The notes under the pieces are model-generated. The model was not told the origin of the DNA, ran no database searches, and was given only the letters and a program-made list of their open reading frames with translations. A stretch of DNA of 64,000 nt from Billgrantia campisalis (GTDB lineage: Bacteria > Pseudomonadota > Gammaproteobacteria > Pseudomonadales > Halomonadaceae), in NCBI RefSeq assembly GCF_022341425.1, contig NZ_JABFUC010000001.1:186001-250000 (forward strand), written 5' to 3'. The stretch's first letter is position 1, and every line of letters begins with the position of its first letter. Shown here piece by piece: positions 47,764 to 55,675 of this stretch. The translations under genes and the position numbers were made by a program.

Positions 47764-49227
47764 TCAGGCCTGGGCCCGCGGCAGCTTGAGGAAGTGCACG
47801 TTGGAGATGTGCTGCAGGATGCGTACCACCTGGCAGCTATAGCCGAACTCGTTGTCGTACCAGACGTAGAGCACCGCGTGCTTGCCGTTGGCGATGGTCG
47901 CCTTGGCGTCGACGATACCGGCATGGCGATTGCCGACGAAATCGGACGACACCACCTCAGGAGAATCGACGTAGTCGATCTGCTTCTGGTAGGCGGAGTC
48001 GATCGACATGCGACGCAGGTAGTCGTTGAGCGACGCGGCGTCGGTCTCCGTCTCCAGGGTGAGGTTGAGGATCGCCATGGAGACGTTGGGGGTGGGCACG
48101 CGGATAGCGTTACCGGTCAGCTTGCCGCCGAGTTCGGGCAGCGCCTTGGCCACCGCCTTGGCGGCACCGGTCTCGGTGAGCACCATGTTGAGCGGCGCGC
48201 TGCGGCCACGGCGGTCGCCTTTGTGGTAGTTGTCGATCAGGTTCTGGTCGTTGGTATAGGCGTGCACCGTCTCCACGTGGCCATTGCTGATGCCATATTC
48301 GTCGTTGAGCACCTTGAGCACCGGCACGATGGCGTTGGTGGTGCAGGATGCCGCCGAGAGGATGGTGTCCTCGGCGGCGATATCACCGTCGTTGATACCA
48401 AAGACGATGTTCTTGATCTCGCCCTTGCCCGGCGCGGTGAGAATCGCCTTGGCAGCGCCCTTGCACTGCAGGTGCTGGCCCAGGCCGGCCTCATCGCGCC
48501 AGATACCGGTGTTGTCGACCACCACAGCGTTGTCGATCCCGTAGGCGGTATAGTCGACCTCGGCCGGAGAGTCGGCGTAGATCACCTGGATAACGTTGCC
48601 GTTGGCCGTCAGGGTGCGGGCCTCGACGTCCACCTGGATGGTGCCGTTGAAGGGGCCGTGGACCGAGTCGCGGCGCAGCAGGCTCGCCCGCTTCTCGAGA
48701 TCCTTGGCGATGTCGCCACGGCCGCGTACAACGATGGCGCGCAGGCGCAGCAGGTTGCCGCCGCCGGCCTTCTCCACCAGCACTCGCGCCAGGATGCGGC
48801 CGATTCGCCCGAAGCCGTAGAGCACCACGTCCTGAGGCTCGCCGTTGGTGCCCTCCGGGTCGTGCCGGCCAACGATATCCGCAAGCTCTTTCTCGAGGAA
48901 GGCACGGGCATCCCCGCCGCCCTGCTTCTTGAACGCCACCCCCAGCTTGCCCACGTCGACGTGGGCGGGCCCCAGGTCGAGCTCGGTCATGGCCTTGACC
49001 AGCGGATAGGTGTCCTGCACGGAGAGCTCGGTTCCCTCGACCTTTCTGACGAAGCGGTGGTCCTTCAGGATGCGGATCACGCTGCGGTTGAACAGCGAAC
49101 GCCCGTAGAGGGTGGTGACCACGTTGTTGCGACGGTAGAGCAGGCCGATCAGCGGGATCAGTTGTTCGGCGGTCGCCTGGTTGTCGTGCCATTCCTGGAA
49201 GACGGTATCGAGGGGTTGCTGACTCAC
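47764..49227 (-). CDS. gap: glyceraldehyde-3-phosphate dehydrogenase, long form
   Basis: A 487-residue GAPDH with the ~130-residue N-terminal extension known from pseudomonads and relatives (EQLIPLIGLLYRRNNVVTTL). The NAD site is LYGFGRIGRILARVLVE, the catalytic cysteine is in SAASCTTNAIVPVL, and YVWYDNEFGYSCQVVR is near the C-terminus. It interconverts glyceraldehyde-3-phosphate and 1,3-bisphosphoglycerate. A GTG start at 49227 is preferred: AGAGAGG lies six bases upstream and the resulting SQQPLDTVFQEW matches the usual N-terminus. Some upstream in-frame starts exist without support. Confidence 0.92.
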   Translation of the reverse strand: MSQQPLDTVFQEWHDNQATAEQLIPLIGLLYRRNNVVTTLYGRSLFNRSVIRILKDHRFVRKVEGTELSVQDTYPLVKAMTELDLGPAHVDVGKLGVAFKKQGGGDARAFLEKELADIVGRHDPEGTNGEPQDVVLYGFGRIGRILARVLVEKAGGGNLLRLRAIVVRGRGDIAKDLEKRASLLRRDSVHGPFNGTIQVDVEARTLTANGNVIQVIYADSPAEVDYTAYGIDNAVVVDNTGIWRDEAGLGQHLQCKGAAKAILTAPGKGEIKNIVFGINDGDIAAEDTILSAASCTTNAIVPVLKVLNDEYGISNGHVETVHAYTNDQNLIDNYHKGDRRGRSAPLNMVLTETGAAKAVAKALPELGGKLTGNAIRVPTPNVSMAILNLTLETETDAASLNDYLRRMSIDSAYQKQIDYVDSPEVVSSDFVGNRHAGIVDAKATIANGKHAVLYVWYDNEFGYSCQVVRILQHISNVHFLKLPRAQA

Positions 49228-49458
49228 GAGAGGCCTCTCTGGTGGTGATCGGGGATTCATGTGCATTATCCCGCCAGGCATTCGGCGGGGCAATCGCAGG
49301 ATGGTCGCAGGCGCTGTAAGCGGATTACAGGACGCCGCTCTTGACTACAAGCATCGCGGCGGGCTGGTATGATGCTCTGCCAAGCGAGGCCGACCCCGCA
49401 GCCAGCCGTCACCCCTGCGCCGTGACCGAGACGACGGCCCGACCCTAGCGCCTACACC

Positions 49459-52400
49459 ATGACCGTGCCTGACGACACCATGCCCAATTTCTCGCCGCTT
49501 GACCCACCGCGCCCCGAAGGGCTGCGTGACACCCGCTACTGGCTCAGCCCCCCCGGCAGTGCCGCCGCCCTGGCGCTGGCGCAGCTGGCCAACGACGCCC
49601 CGCTGCTGGTGATCACCCCCGACACCGCCGGCGCCCAGCGCCTGGAGAACGACCTGCGCTTCTTCGCAAGCGCCCCGGTGCTGCCCTTTCCCGACTGGGA
49701 GACGCTGCCCTATGACAGCTTCTCGCCGCACCAGGATATCGTCTCGGAGCGCCTGCGCACGCTGCGCCGGTTGCAGCTCGGTGAACACGGCATCGTGCTG
49801 GTACCCATCAACACCCTGATGCAGCGTCTGCCGCCGGTGGACTATATAGCCGGGCGCGTGATGACCCTGGAGGTTGGCCAGCGCCTGGATCGCGAGGGCT
49901 TCCGCGACAGCCTGTCGCGAGCCGGCTATCGCGCCGTGGAGACGGTCTATGAGCCCGGCGAGTACGCGCTGCGCGGCGCGCTGATCGATCTGTTCCCCAT
50001 GGGCTCTGATCTGCCGCTGCGCATCGACTTGTTCGACGACGAGATCGACACCCTGCGCCACTTCGACCCCGACACCCAGCGCAGCCGCGACAAGGTCGAG
50101 CGGGTGGAGCTGCTGCCGGCCCACGAGTACTCGCTGTCGCGCGGCGCCATCGCCTGCTTCCGCGAAGGCTTCGAGACACTCTTCGACGTCGACCCGCGCC
50201 AGTGCCCGCTCTACGTCGACGCCCTGAAGGGCATTCCCTCCCCGGGCCTGGAGCAGTACCTGCCGCTGTTCTTCGAGCAGACGGCCACGCTGTTCGAGCA
50301 TTTGGCCGAGGGCACTCGGGTGGCGCTGCTGCCCGGGGTCTTCGCCGCCGCCGAGCACCACTGGGCGGCCATCGAGAGCCGCTATGAAAACCTCGGCGTC
50401 GACCCCACCCGTCCGCTGCTGCCGCCGAGCCGCGCCTTCGTGCCGGTGGCCGAGGTGTTCGGCGCCATCAAGCGCCACCCGCGGGTCGAACTCACCGACG
50501 ATGCCGAGCATCGCCACGCCCTGCCCCCCGCCGCCAAGGCGCCGCCGAGCGTGGCCATCAACGCCCGGGCCAAGGCGCCGCTGGCCGCCCTGGAGGCCTT
50601 TCTCAGCGCAAACGACGACACCCGGGTGCTGTTCGTCGCCGAGTCCCGCGGGCGGCGCGAGGCGCTGGAGGAGACCCTGGCACCGCTGCAGCTGAGCCTG
50701 CCCCACGTCGAGGGGTTCCGCGACTTTCTGGCCGCTGACGCGGCCATGGCGATCACCGAGGGGGAGATCGACGCCGGCCTCTGGCTGGAGAAACCCGACC
50801 TCGCAGTGATCAGCGAGACCGAGCTCTACGGCGAGGTGGTGCGCCAGAGTCGACGCCGCGAGAAGGCCACCGATGCCGACGAACTGGCGGTCCGCCACCT
50901 CGCCGAGCTGCGCCCCGGCGCCCCGGTGGTCCACCAGACCCACGGGGTGGGCCGCTACAAGGGGCTCGAGACACTCGAGGCCGGCGGCCAGGCGGCGGAG
51001 TTCGTGACCCTGGAGTACGCCGACGGCGCCCGACTCTATGTGCCGGTGGACAGCCTGCATCTGATCTCGCGCTATGCCGGCGCCGACGACGAGCTGGCGC
51101 CGCTGCATCGGCTGGGCTCCGAGCAGTGGGACAAGGCGAGACGCAAGGCGGCCGAGAAGATCCGCGACACCGCCGCCGAGCTGCTCGACATCTACGCCCG
51201 CCGCGAGGCCCGGGAGGGCTTCGCCTGTGCCCCGCCGGACGCCGAGTACGCGCGCTTCGCTGCCGCCTTCCCCTTCGAGGAGACTCCCGATCAGCGCAGC
51301 GCCATTGAGGCGGTGATCGGTGACATGACCGCCCCCCGTCCCATGGACCGAGTGGTGTGCGGGGACGTGGGCTTCGGCAAGACCGAGGTGGCCATGCGCG
51401 CCGCCTTCCTGGCGGTCCACTCGGGGCGCCAGGTGGTGGTGCTGGTCCCCACCACCCTGCTGGCCCGCCAGCACTTCGAGAATTTCCGCGACCGCTTCGC
51501 CGACACCGCGGTGCAGGTGGAGCTGATCTCGCGCTTCACCGCCGGCCAGGGCCAGGCCGCCTCGCTCAAGCGTATCGAGGCGGGCCAGGCGGATATCGTC
51601 ATCGGCACCCACAAGCTGCTGTCGAAGTCCATGAAGCTGCCCAACATGGGCCTGCTGATCATCGACGAGGAGCACCGCTTCGGGGTCGCCCAGAAGGAGC
51701 GCCTCAAGAGCCTGCGCGCCGAGGTGGACATCCTGACGCTGACCGCCACGCCGATTCCGCGCACCCTGAACATGGCCATGAGCGGGATTCGCGATCTGTC
51801 GATCATCGCCACCCCGCCGGCGCGGCGCCTCTCGGTGAAGACCTTCGTCCAGCAGCGCGACGAATCGGTGATCAAGGAGGCGCTGCTGCGCGAGATCCTC
51901 CGCGGCGGCCAGGTCTACTTCCTGCACAACGAGGTCAAGACCATCGAGACCGCCGCCGAGACGGTGCGTGCGCTGGTGCCCGAGGCCCGGGTGGCGGTGG
52001 CCCACGGCCAGCTGCCCGAGCGCTCCCTGGAGCGGGTGATGTCGGACTTCTACCACAAGCGCTTCAACGTGCTGGTCTGCTCGACGATCATCGAGACCGG
52101 CATCGACGTGCCCAGCGCCAACACCATCATCATCGAGCGCGCCGACAAGTTCGGCCTGGCCCAGCTGCATCAGCTACGCGGCCGGGTGGGCCGCAGCCAC
52201 CACCAGGCCTACGCCTATCTGCTCGCCCCGCCGCCGCGGGCCATGACCAAGGACGCCGTCAAGCGCCTGGAGGCGATCGCCGGGGCCGAGGACCTGGGTG
52301 CCGGCTTTACGCTGGCCAGCCACGACATGGAGATTCGCGGCGCCGGCGAGCTGCTCGGCGATGAGCAGAGCGGTCAGATGGAGGCGATCGGCTATGGGCT

Positions 52401-52929
52401 CTACATGCAGATGCTCGACCGGGCGGTGGCGGCGATTCGCCAGGGCAAGACGCCCAATATCGAGGCGCCACTGGACCAAGGCGTGGAAGTGAGCCTCAAC
52501 CTGCCCGCGCTGATCCCCGACGACTACCTGCACGACGTCCAGCAGCGCCTGGTGATGTACAAGCGCATCGCCAGCGCGCAAGACGAGGCCGAACTCAAGG
52601 AGCTGCAGGTGGAACTGGTCGACCGCTTCGGCCTGCTGCCGGCCCCGGTCAAGACCCTGCTGCGCCAGACCAAACTGCGCCAGCGCGCCGAGCGGCTGGG
52701 CATCGTGCGGCTGGAGGCAGGGCCGGAGCGCGGCCGGGTGATTTTCGGCGGCCAGACCCACGTCGATCCCATGACCCTGGTCGAGCTGATCCAGCGCGCC
52801 CCGGAGCGCTACCGCCTTGACGGCGCCGACACCCTGCGCTTCGAGGCGGAGATGGCCAATGAGGAGGCGCGCTTCCAGGCGGTGGAGCAGCTGCTCGATG
52901 CGCTCAACCGCAAGGTGGAGGCGGCTTGA
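49459..52929 (+). CDS. mfd: transcription-repair coupling factor
   Basis: A 1156-residue Mfd of normal length. The UvrB-like N-terminal part (DWETLPYDSFSPHQDIVSER near 78) is followed by the RNA-polymerase-binding domain (VVHQTHGVGRYKGLETL near 492). The translocase motor has Walker A GDVGFGKTEVA near 635 and LLIIDEEHRFGVAQKERLK near 732, and then the TRCF C-terminal domain. It displaces stalled polymerase and recruits UvrA. No strong ribosome binding site precedes the ATG; Met11 is an alternative. A long open frame on the opposite strand is a high-GC shadow. Confidence 0.97.
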   Translation: MTVPDDTMPNFSPLDPPRPEGLRDTRYWLSPPGSAAALALAQLANDAPLLVITPDTAGAQRLENDLRFFASAPVLPFPDWETLPYDSFSPHQDIVSERLRTLRRLQLGEHGIVLVPINTLMQRLPPVDYIAGRVMTLEVGQRLDREGFRDSLSRAGYRAVETVYEPGEYALRGALIDLFPMGSDLPLRIDLFDDEIDTLRHFDPDTQRSRDKVERVELLPAHEYSLSRGAIACFREGFETLFDVDPRQCPLYVDALKGIPSPGLEQYLPLFFEQTATLFEHLAEGTRVALLPGVFAAAEHHWAAIESRYENLGVDPTRPLLPPSRAFVPVAEVFGAIKRHPRVELTDDAEHRHALPPAAKAPPSVAINARAKAPLAALEAFLSANDDTRVLFVAESRGRREALEETLAPLQLSLPHVEGFRDFLAADAAMAITEGEIDAGLWLEKPDLAVISETELYGEVVRQSRRREKATDADELAVRHLAELRPGAPVVHQTHGVGRYKGLETLEAGGQAAEFVTLEYADGARLYVPVDSLHLISRYAGADDELAPLHRLGSEQWDKARRKAAEKIRDTAAELLDIYARREAREGFACAPPDAEYARFAAAFPFEETPDQRSAIEAVIGDMTAPRPMDRVVCGDVGFGKTEVAMRAAFLAVHSGRQVVVLVPTTLLARQHFENFRDRFADTAVQVELISRFTAGQGQAASLKRIEAGQADIVIGTHKLLSKSMKLPNMGLLIIDEEHRFGVAQKERLKSLRAEVDILTLTATPIPRTLNMAMSGIRDLSIIATPPARRLSVKTFVQQRDESVIKEALLREILRGGQVYFLHNEVKTIETAAETVRALVPEARVAVAHGQLPERSLERVMSDFYHKRFNVLVCSTIIETGIDVPSANTIIIERADKFGLAQLHQLRGRVGRSHHQAYAYLLAPPPRAMTKDAVKRLEAIAGAEDLGAGFTLASHDMEIRGAGELLGDEQSGQMEAIGYGLYMQMLDRAVAAIRQGKTPNIEAPLDQGVEVSLNLPALIPDDYLHDVQQRLVMYKRIASAQDEAELKELQVELVDRFGLLPAPVKTLLRQTKLRQRAERLGIVRLEAGPERGRVIFGGQTHVDPMTLVELIQRAPERYRLDGADTLRFEAEMANEEARFQAVEQLLDALNRKVEAA

Positions 52930-52930
52930 T

Positions 52931-52961
52931 AGGGGCGAGGGGCGAGGGACGAGGGGCGAGG
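52931..52961 (+). repeat. heptamer direct repeats after mfd
   Basis: Immediately after the mfd stop are four near-identical 7-base units: GGGGCGA, GGGGCGA, GGGACGA, GGGGCGA. Same style as the repeats at 31611-31650 and 40241-40322. Confidence 0.75.
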
Positions 52962-53135
52962 CAAAACCTGAGTCGCCACTGGAGTTTTATGGTGGCGAAC
53001 CGCTGGGCCGTCGGGCACTCTATACTGACAGTATCGCGTTTCATCGCCACCGACCCCAAGGCGCCGGGCAAGGACCGCCACGCGCCAGACACCATGGTTG
53101 CGTCGACCCTCCGTCGACGACCCGCACGAGACGAC

Positions 53136-54203
53136 ATGACGTTGATGAACACCGCATCTCTGGCAAGACGCACCGCGCGCTGCGCCATCATCCTGGGGCT
53201 GGGCGCCCTGCTCTCCACCGCGGCACTGGCCAACGCTGAGGAACGGGAGTGGCCGCGCGGCCACTACCCGCTGCCCGAATACGGCAACGTGATCGGTGAG
53301 GTCTACACCGTCACCGTGGATGAGGGGCAGACCCTGATCGATATCGCGCGCCGGCACAACGTCGGCTATGAAGAGATTCGCATGGCCAACCCGGACATCA
53401 GCCTGTGGGCACCCTTCGAGGGCACCGAGGTGACGATACCCGCCCAGCATATCCTGCCCGATGCGCCGCGCGAGGGCATCGTGATCAACCTCTCGGAGCT
53501 GCGGCTCTACTACTATTCCGAACCCGGCGTCGTCGAGACCTACCCGATCAGTGTCGGCCGTGACGGCTTCGCCACCCCGGTGGGAATCACCAGGACCACG
53601 GTCAAGGTCAAGGACCCCGCCTGGTCACCCCCGCGCTCCATGCGTGAAGAAGCCGCCGCCCGGGGCGACCCGCCGCCCGCGGTGGTGCCGCCGGGCCCGG
53701 ACAACCCCCTGGGGCGCCACGCCATCCTGCTCGGCCTGCCGAGCTACCTGATCCACGGCACCAACATGCCCGATGGCGTCGGCATGCGCGCCAGCCGCGG
53801 CTGCATCCGCATGTTCCCCGAGGACATCGAATCGCTCTACGAGCGGGTGCCCAGCGGCACCAAGGTCAATATCCTCGATCAACCCTTCAAGGCCGGCTGG
53901 TCGGAGGACGGCGTGCTCTACGCCCAGTCCTTCCCGCAGCTGGAGGAAAACCAGGGCGCCTTCGAACCGATCCTCAATGCCATCGAAGTGGTCACCAAGG
54001 CGTTCGGCGAGGAGCACCCCCCGGTGGACTACAAGCGGCTGCGCAGCCTGGTAGAGAACCCCGATGGCCTGGTGGTGTCGCTGCTGCGCGCCGCCGAGCC
54101 GGAGCCAGAGCCCCAGCCGACTCCGCAGAGCGACGGTCTCTATCAGGAACTGGTCGACCAGGACAGGCTCTACCAGGAGCTGGCCGCCACGCGGCTGCGG
54201 TGA
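53136..54203 (+). CDS. L,D-transpeptidase (ErfK/YbiS type) with N-terminal LysM-like domain
   Basis: A 355-residue periplasmic enzyme. A signal peptide (IILGLGALLSTAALANAEE) is followed by a LysM-like domain (YTVTVDEGQTLIDIARRHNV) and a YkuD domain with IHGTNMPDGVGMRASRGCIR carrying the catalytic His and Cys. The C-terminal part is proline/glutamate rich. ErfK-group enzymes attach Lpp-type lipoproteins to peptidoglycan or form 3-3 crosslinks. The ATG at 53136 (or 53145) is chosen so that the signal peptide is terminal; the upstream extension of the frame covers repeats. An Lpp/OprI-like lipoprotein gene lies next door. Confidence 0.92.
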   Translation: MTLMNTASLARRTARCAIILGLGALLSTAALANAEEREWPRGHYPLPEYGNVIGEVYTVTVDEGQTLIDIARRHNVGYEEIRMANPDISLWAPFEGTEVTIPAQHILPDAPREGIVINLSELRLYYYSEPGVVETYPISVGRDGFATPVGITRTTVKVKDPAWSPPRSMREEAAARGDPPPAVVPPGPDNPLGRHAILLGLPSYLIHGTNMPDGVGMRASRGCIRMFPEDIESLYERVPSGTKVNILDQPFKAGWSEDGVLYAQSFPQLEENQGAFEPILNAIEVVTKAFGEEHPPVDYKRLRSLVENPDGLVVSLLRAAEPEPEPQPTPQSDGLYQELVDQDRLYQELAATRLR

Positions 54204-54240
54204 ACCCCCGGCCGGGCTCCCCGGCCCTAGACCACACAAC

Positions 54241-54270
54241 GAGAAAACCCCGCCGTGGCGGGGTTTTCTC
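54241..54270. terminator. strong bidirectional terminator
   Basis: GAGAAAACCCCGCC (54241-54254) pairs perfectly over 14 bases with GGCGGGGTTTTCTC (54257-54270). The A-tract and T-tract within the arms serve both strands. It lies between the convergent L,D-transpeptidase and lipoprotein genes. Confidence 0.92.
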
Positions 54271-54319
54271 ATGCAATCCTCTGCCATCGCCCGGAGGCGA
54301 TGGCAGCGCGCCAGCAGAA

Positions 54320-54583
54320 TTACTTCTGCATGGTGCGCTGGAACATGCGGTTCATTTCCTCACGGTTCTGCTCGGACATCTGCAGAGCCGCCTGGGCGTC
54401 ACGCTGTGCCTGGTTGGCGGTGTTCTGCGCCTGCATGGCGATGCTGCGTGCCTCGGCAGCGTCGGCCTGAGCAGATTCAGCGGTCTGGCGCACTTCGTCC
54501 AGGGCCGCATTGGTGGCACAACCCGCCAGAATTGCCATGGAGGCAGCAGCGGCGGTCAGCTTCAGGGTGGTCTTCAGAGTCAT
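54320..54583 (-). CDS. OprI/Lpp-like alanine-zipper lipoprotein
   Basis: An 87-residue murein-lipoprotein type protein. The lipobox is ILAGC near residue 22. The mature part is a continuous helix with alanine at heptad positions (ARSIAMQAQNTANQAQRDAQ). The final residue is lysine (RTMQK), the residue through which Lpp and OprI are joined to peptidoglycan. AAGGAG lies six bases before the ATG. L,D-transpeptidase genes on both sides are plausible partners for that linkage. Confidence 0.9.
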   Translation of the reverse strand: MTLKTTLKLTAAAASMAILAGCATNAALDEVRQTAESAQADAAEARSIAMQAQNTANQAQRDAQAALQMSEQNREEMNRMFQRTMQK

Positions 54584-54717
54584 GGTGTTCTCCTTGAGTC
54601 TTCCTTGGTACTACACGCCATTTCGCGTGCAGAGGCGTTGATGTTGCCTGAGGTCAGGCATCCTGCTCATGCAGGTTCTTGCAGCGACTGCTGCCAAGCA
54701 CAGGAGTCAAACGCTGT

Positions 54718-54744
54718 TTTATAATAGCCAACGGCGCTTGTCCA
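54718..54744 (-). promoter_or_regulatory. candidate promoter of the lipoprotein gene
   Basis: On the minus strand, TGGACA (54739-54744) precedes an AT-rich TATTATAAA (54718-54726) at about 12-15 bases depending on which hexamer is taken. The -10 region is good; the spacing is short. Confidence 0.35.
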
Positions 54745-54775
54745 TAGCTCGAAACGTCCCTTGCGCAATTTGAGC

Positions 54776-55393
54776 CTAGCGGATCACGACACGTGTGCCA
54801 ACATTGATTAGTTCGGCAAGCCGTTCGATCTGCTCGTTGGTCACCGCCACACAGCCCTGGGTCCAGTGAAAGCTGGCATGCACGTCGGGGTCGGCGCGAC
54901 CCAGGCCATGGATGCCAATGGCCCCGCCCAGCGCGGTGGTCTGGGGCGGGTAGCCGTGACGGCGATAGTAGGCGAAATAGTCCTCGTAATCCTGCTCGGA
55001 GTAGAGCCCTGATTCCAGCGCCATCCGCGCATGAGCCGGCGTCGGGTAGTCGATGCCGATGAAGATATTCCAGTCGCTCTCCCAGTTGAACCGGTTGACG
55101 CGAAACTCGCCCAGCGGCGTCACATTGCTGCCGCGCAGGCGGGCCGTCTTGGCGCCGCCGCGCCCCAGCGAGACCGGTGCAAATCTCTCGACCAGGCGGT
55201 TGCCTTGGAAGACGCTGAGGGTGGCCTCGGCATCCTCGACCAGCACCCAGACCTCGTCGTCGTGGCGCGGCAGATGTGCCCGGCTCAGCAGGGTTTGAAT
55301 CAGATCGGCCCGGGCATGCTCGCCTGCCGCTAGCAGCGCTAGCGGGGAAGAGAGAGCCAACAGACCGAAACGGCGGCGGGAAAGGGATGGCAT
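54776..55393 (-). CDS. L,D-transpeptidase family protein (YkuD domain)
   Basis: A 205-residue secreted protein. The N-terminus SRRRFGLLALSSPLALLA looks like a Tat-type signal. The YkuD domain has GAIGIHGLGRADPDV and the catalytic block FHWTQGCVAVTNEQIERL. It lacks LysM or other binding domains. It could remodel peptidoglycan or act on the neighbouring lipoprotein. It is divergent from the phosphoketolase-family gene across a 282-base gap, where I see no further gene. Confidence 0.9.
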   Translation of the reverse strand: MPSLSRRRFGLLALSSPLALLAAGEHARADLIQTLLSRAHLPRHDDEVWVLVEDAEATLSVFQGNRLVERFAPVSLGRGGAKTARLRGSNVTPLGEFRVNRFNWESDWNIFIGIDYPTPAHARMALESGLYSEQDYEDYFAYYRRHGYPPQTTALGGAIGIHGLGRADPDVHASFHWTQGCVAVTNEQIERLAELINVGTRVVIR

Positions 55394-55675
55394 CGTACTG
55401 TGACTCGAAAAAGAGAGTGAGAAGGAGTCATCGGAAATCTGGGTTGTTATAGCGCATCTACCCCACCCCTGTCAGTCGAAAACCGCAACGCACTGTCAAC
55501 ATTCCGCCCCCCTGTCCCCGGCACGCCTTGTCCCGCCCCCGCCAGGGAGCGCCCTCGAGGCGCTTTCAGCCGCGCCGCAGACGCTCGACATTGCGGACCT
55601 CGGCCCTTCCCCCCTAGGCTTGTGGCCATGCCCGGTTCGATTGTCGGACCCGATGCTGATCAAGGAGCTATCTGC

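Noticed and set aside
49345-52170. 941-codon open frame on the minus strand
   Set aside because: Antisense to mfd in a high-GC gene; the translation is low-complexity and matches no family, while mfd is unambiguous.
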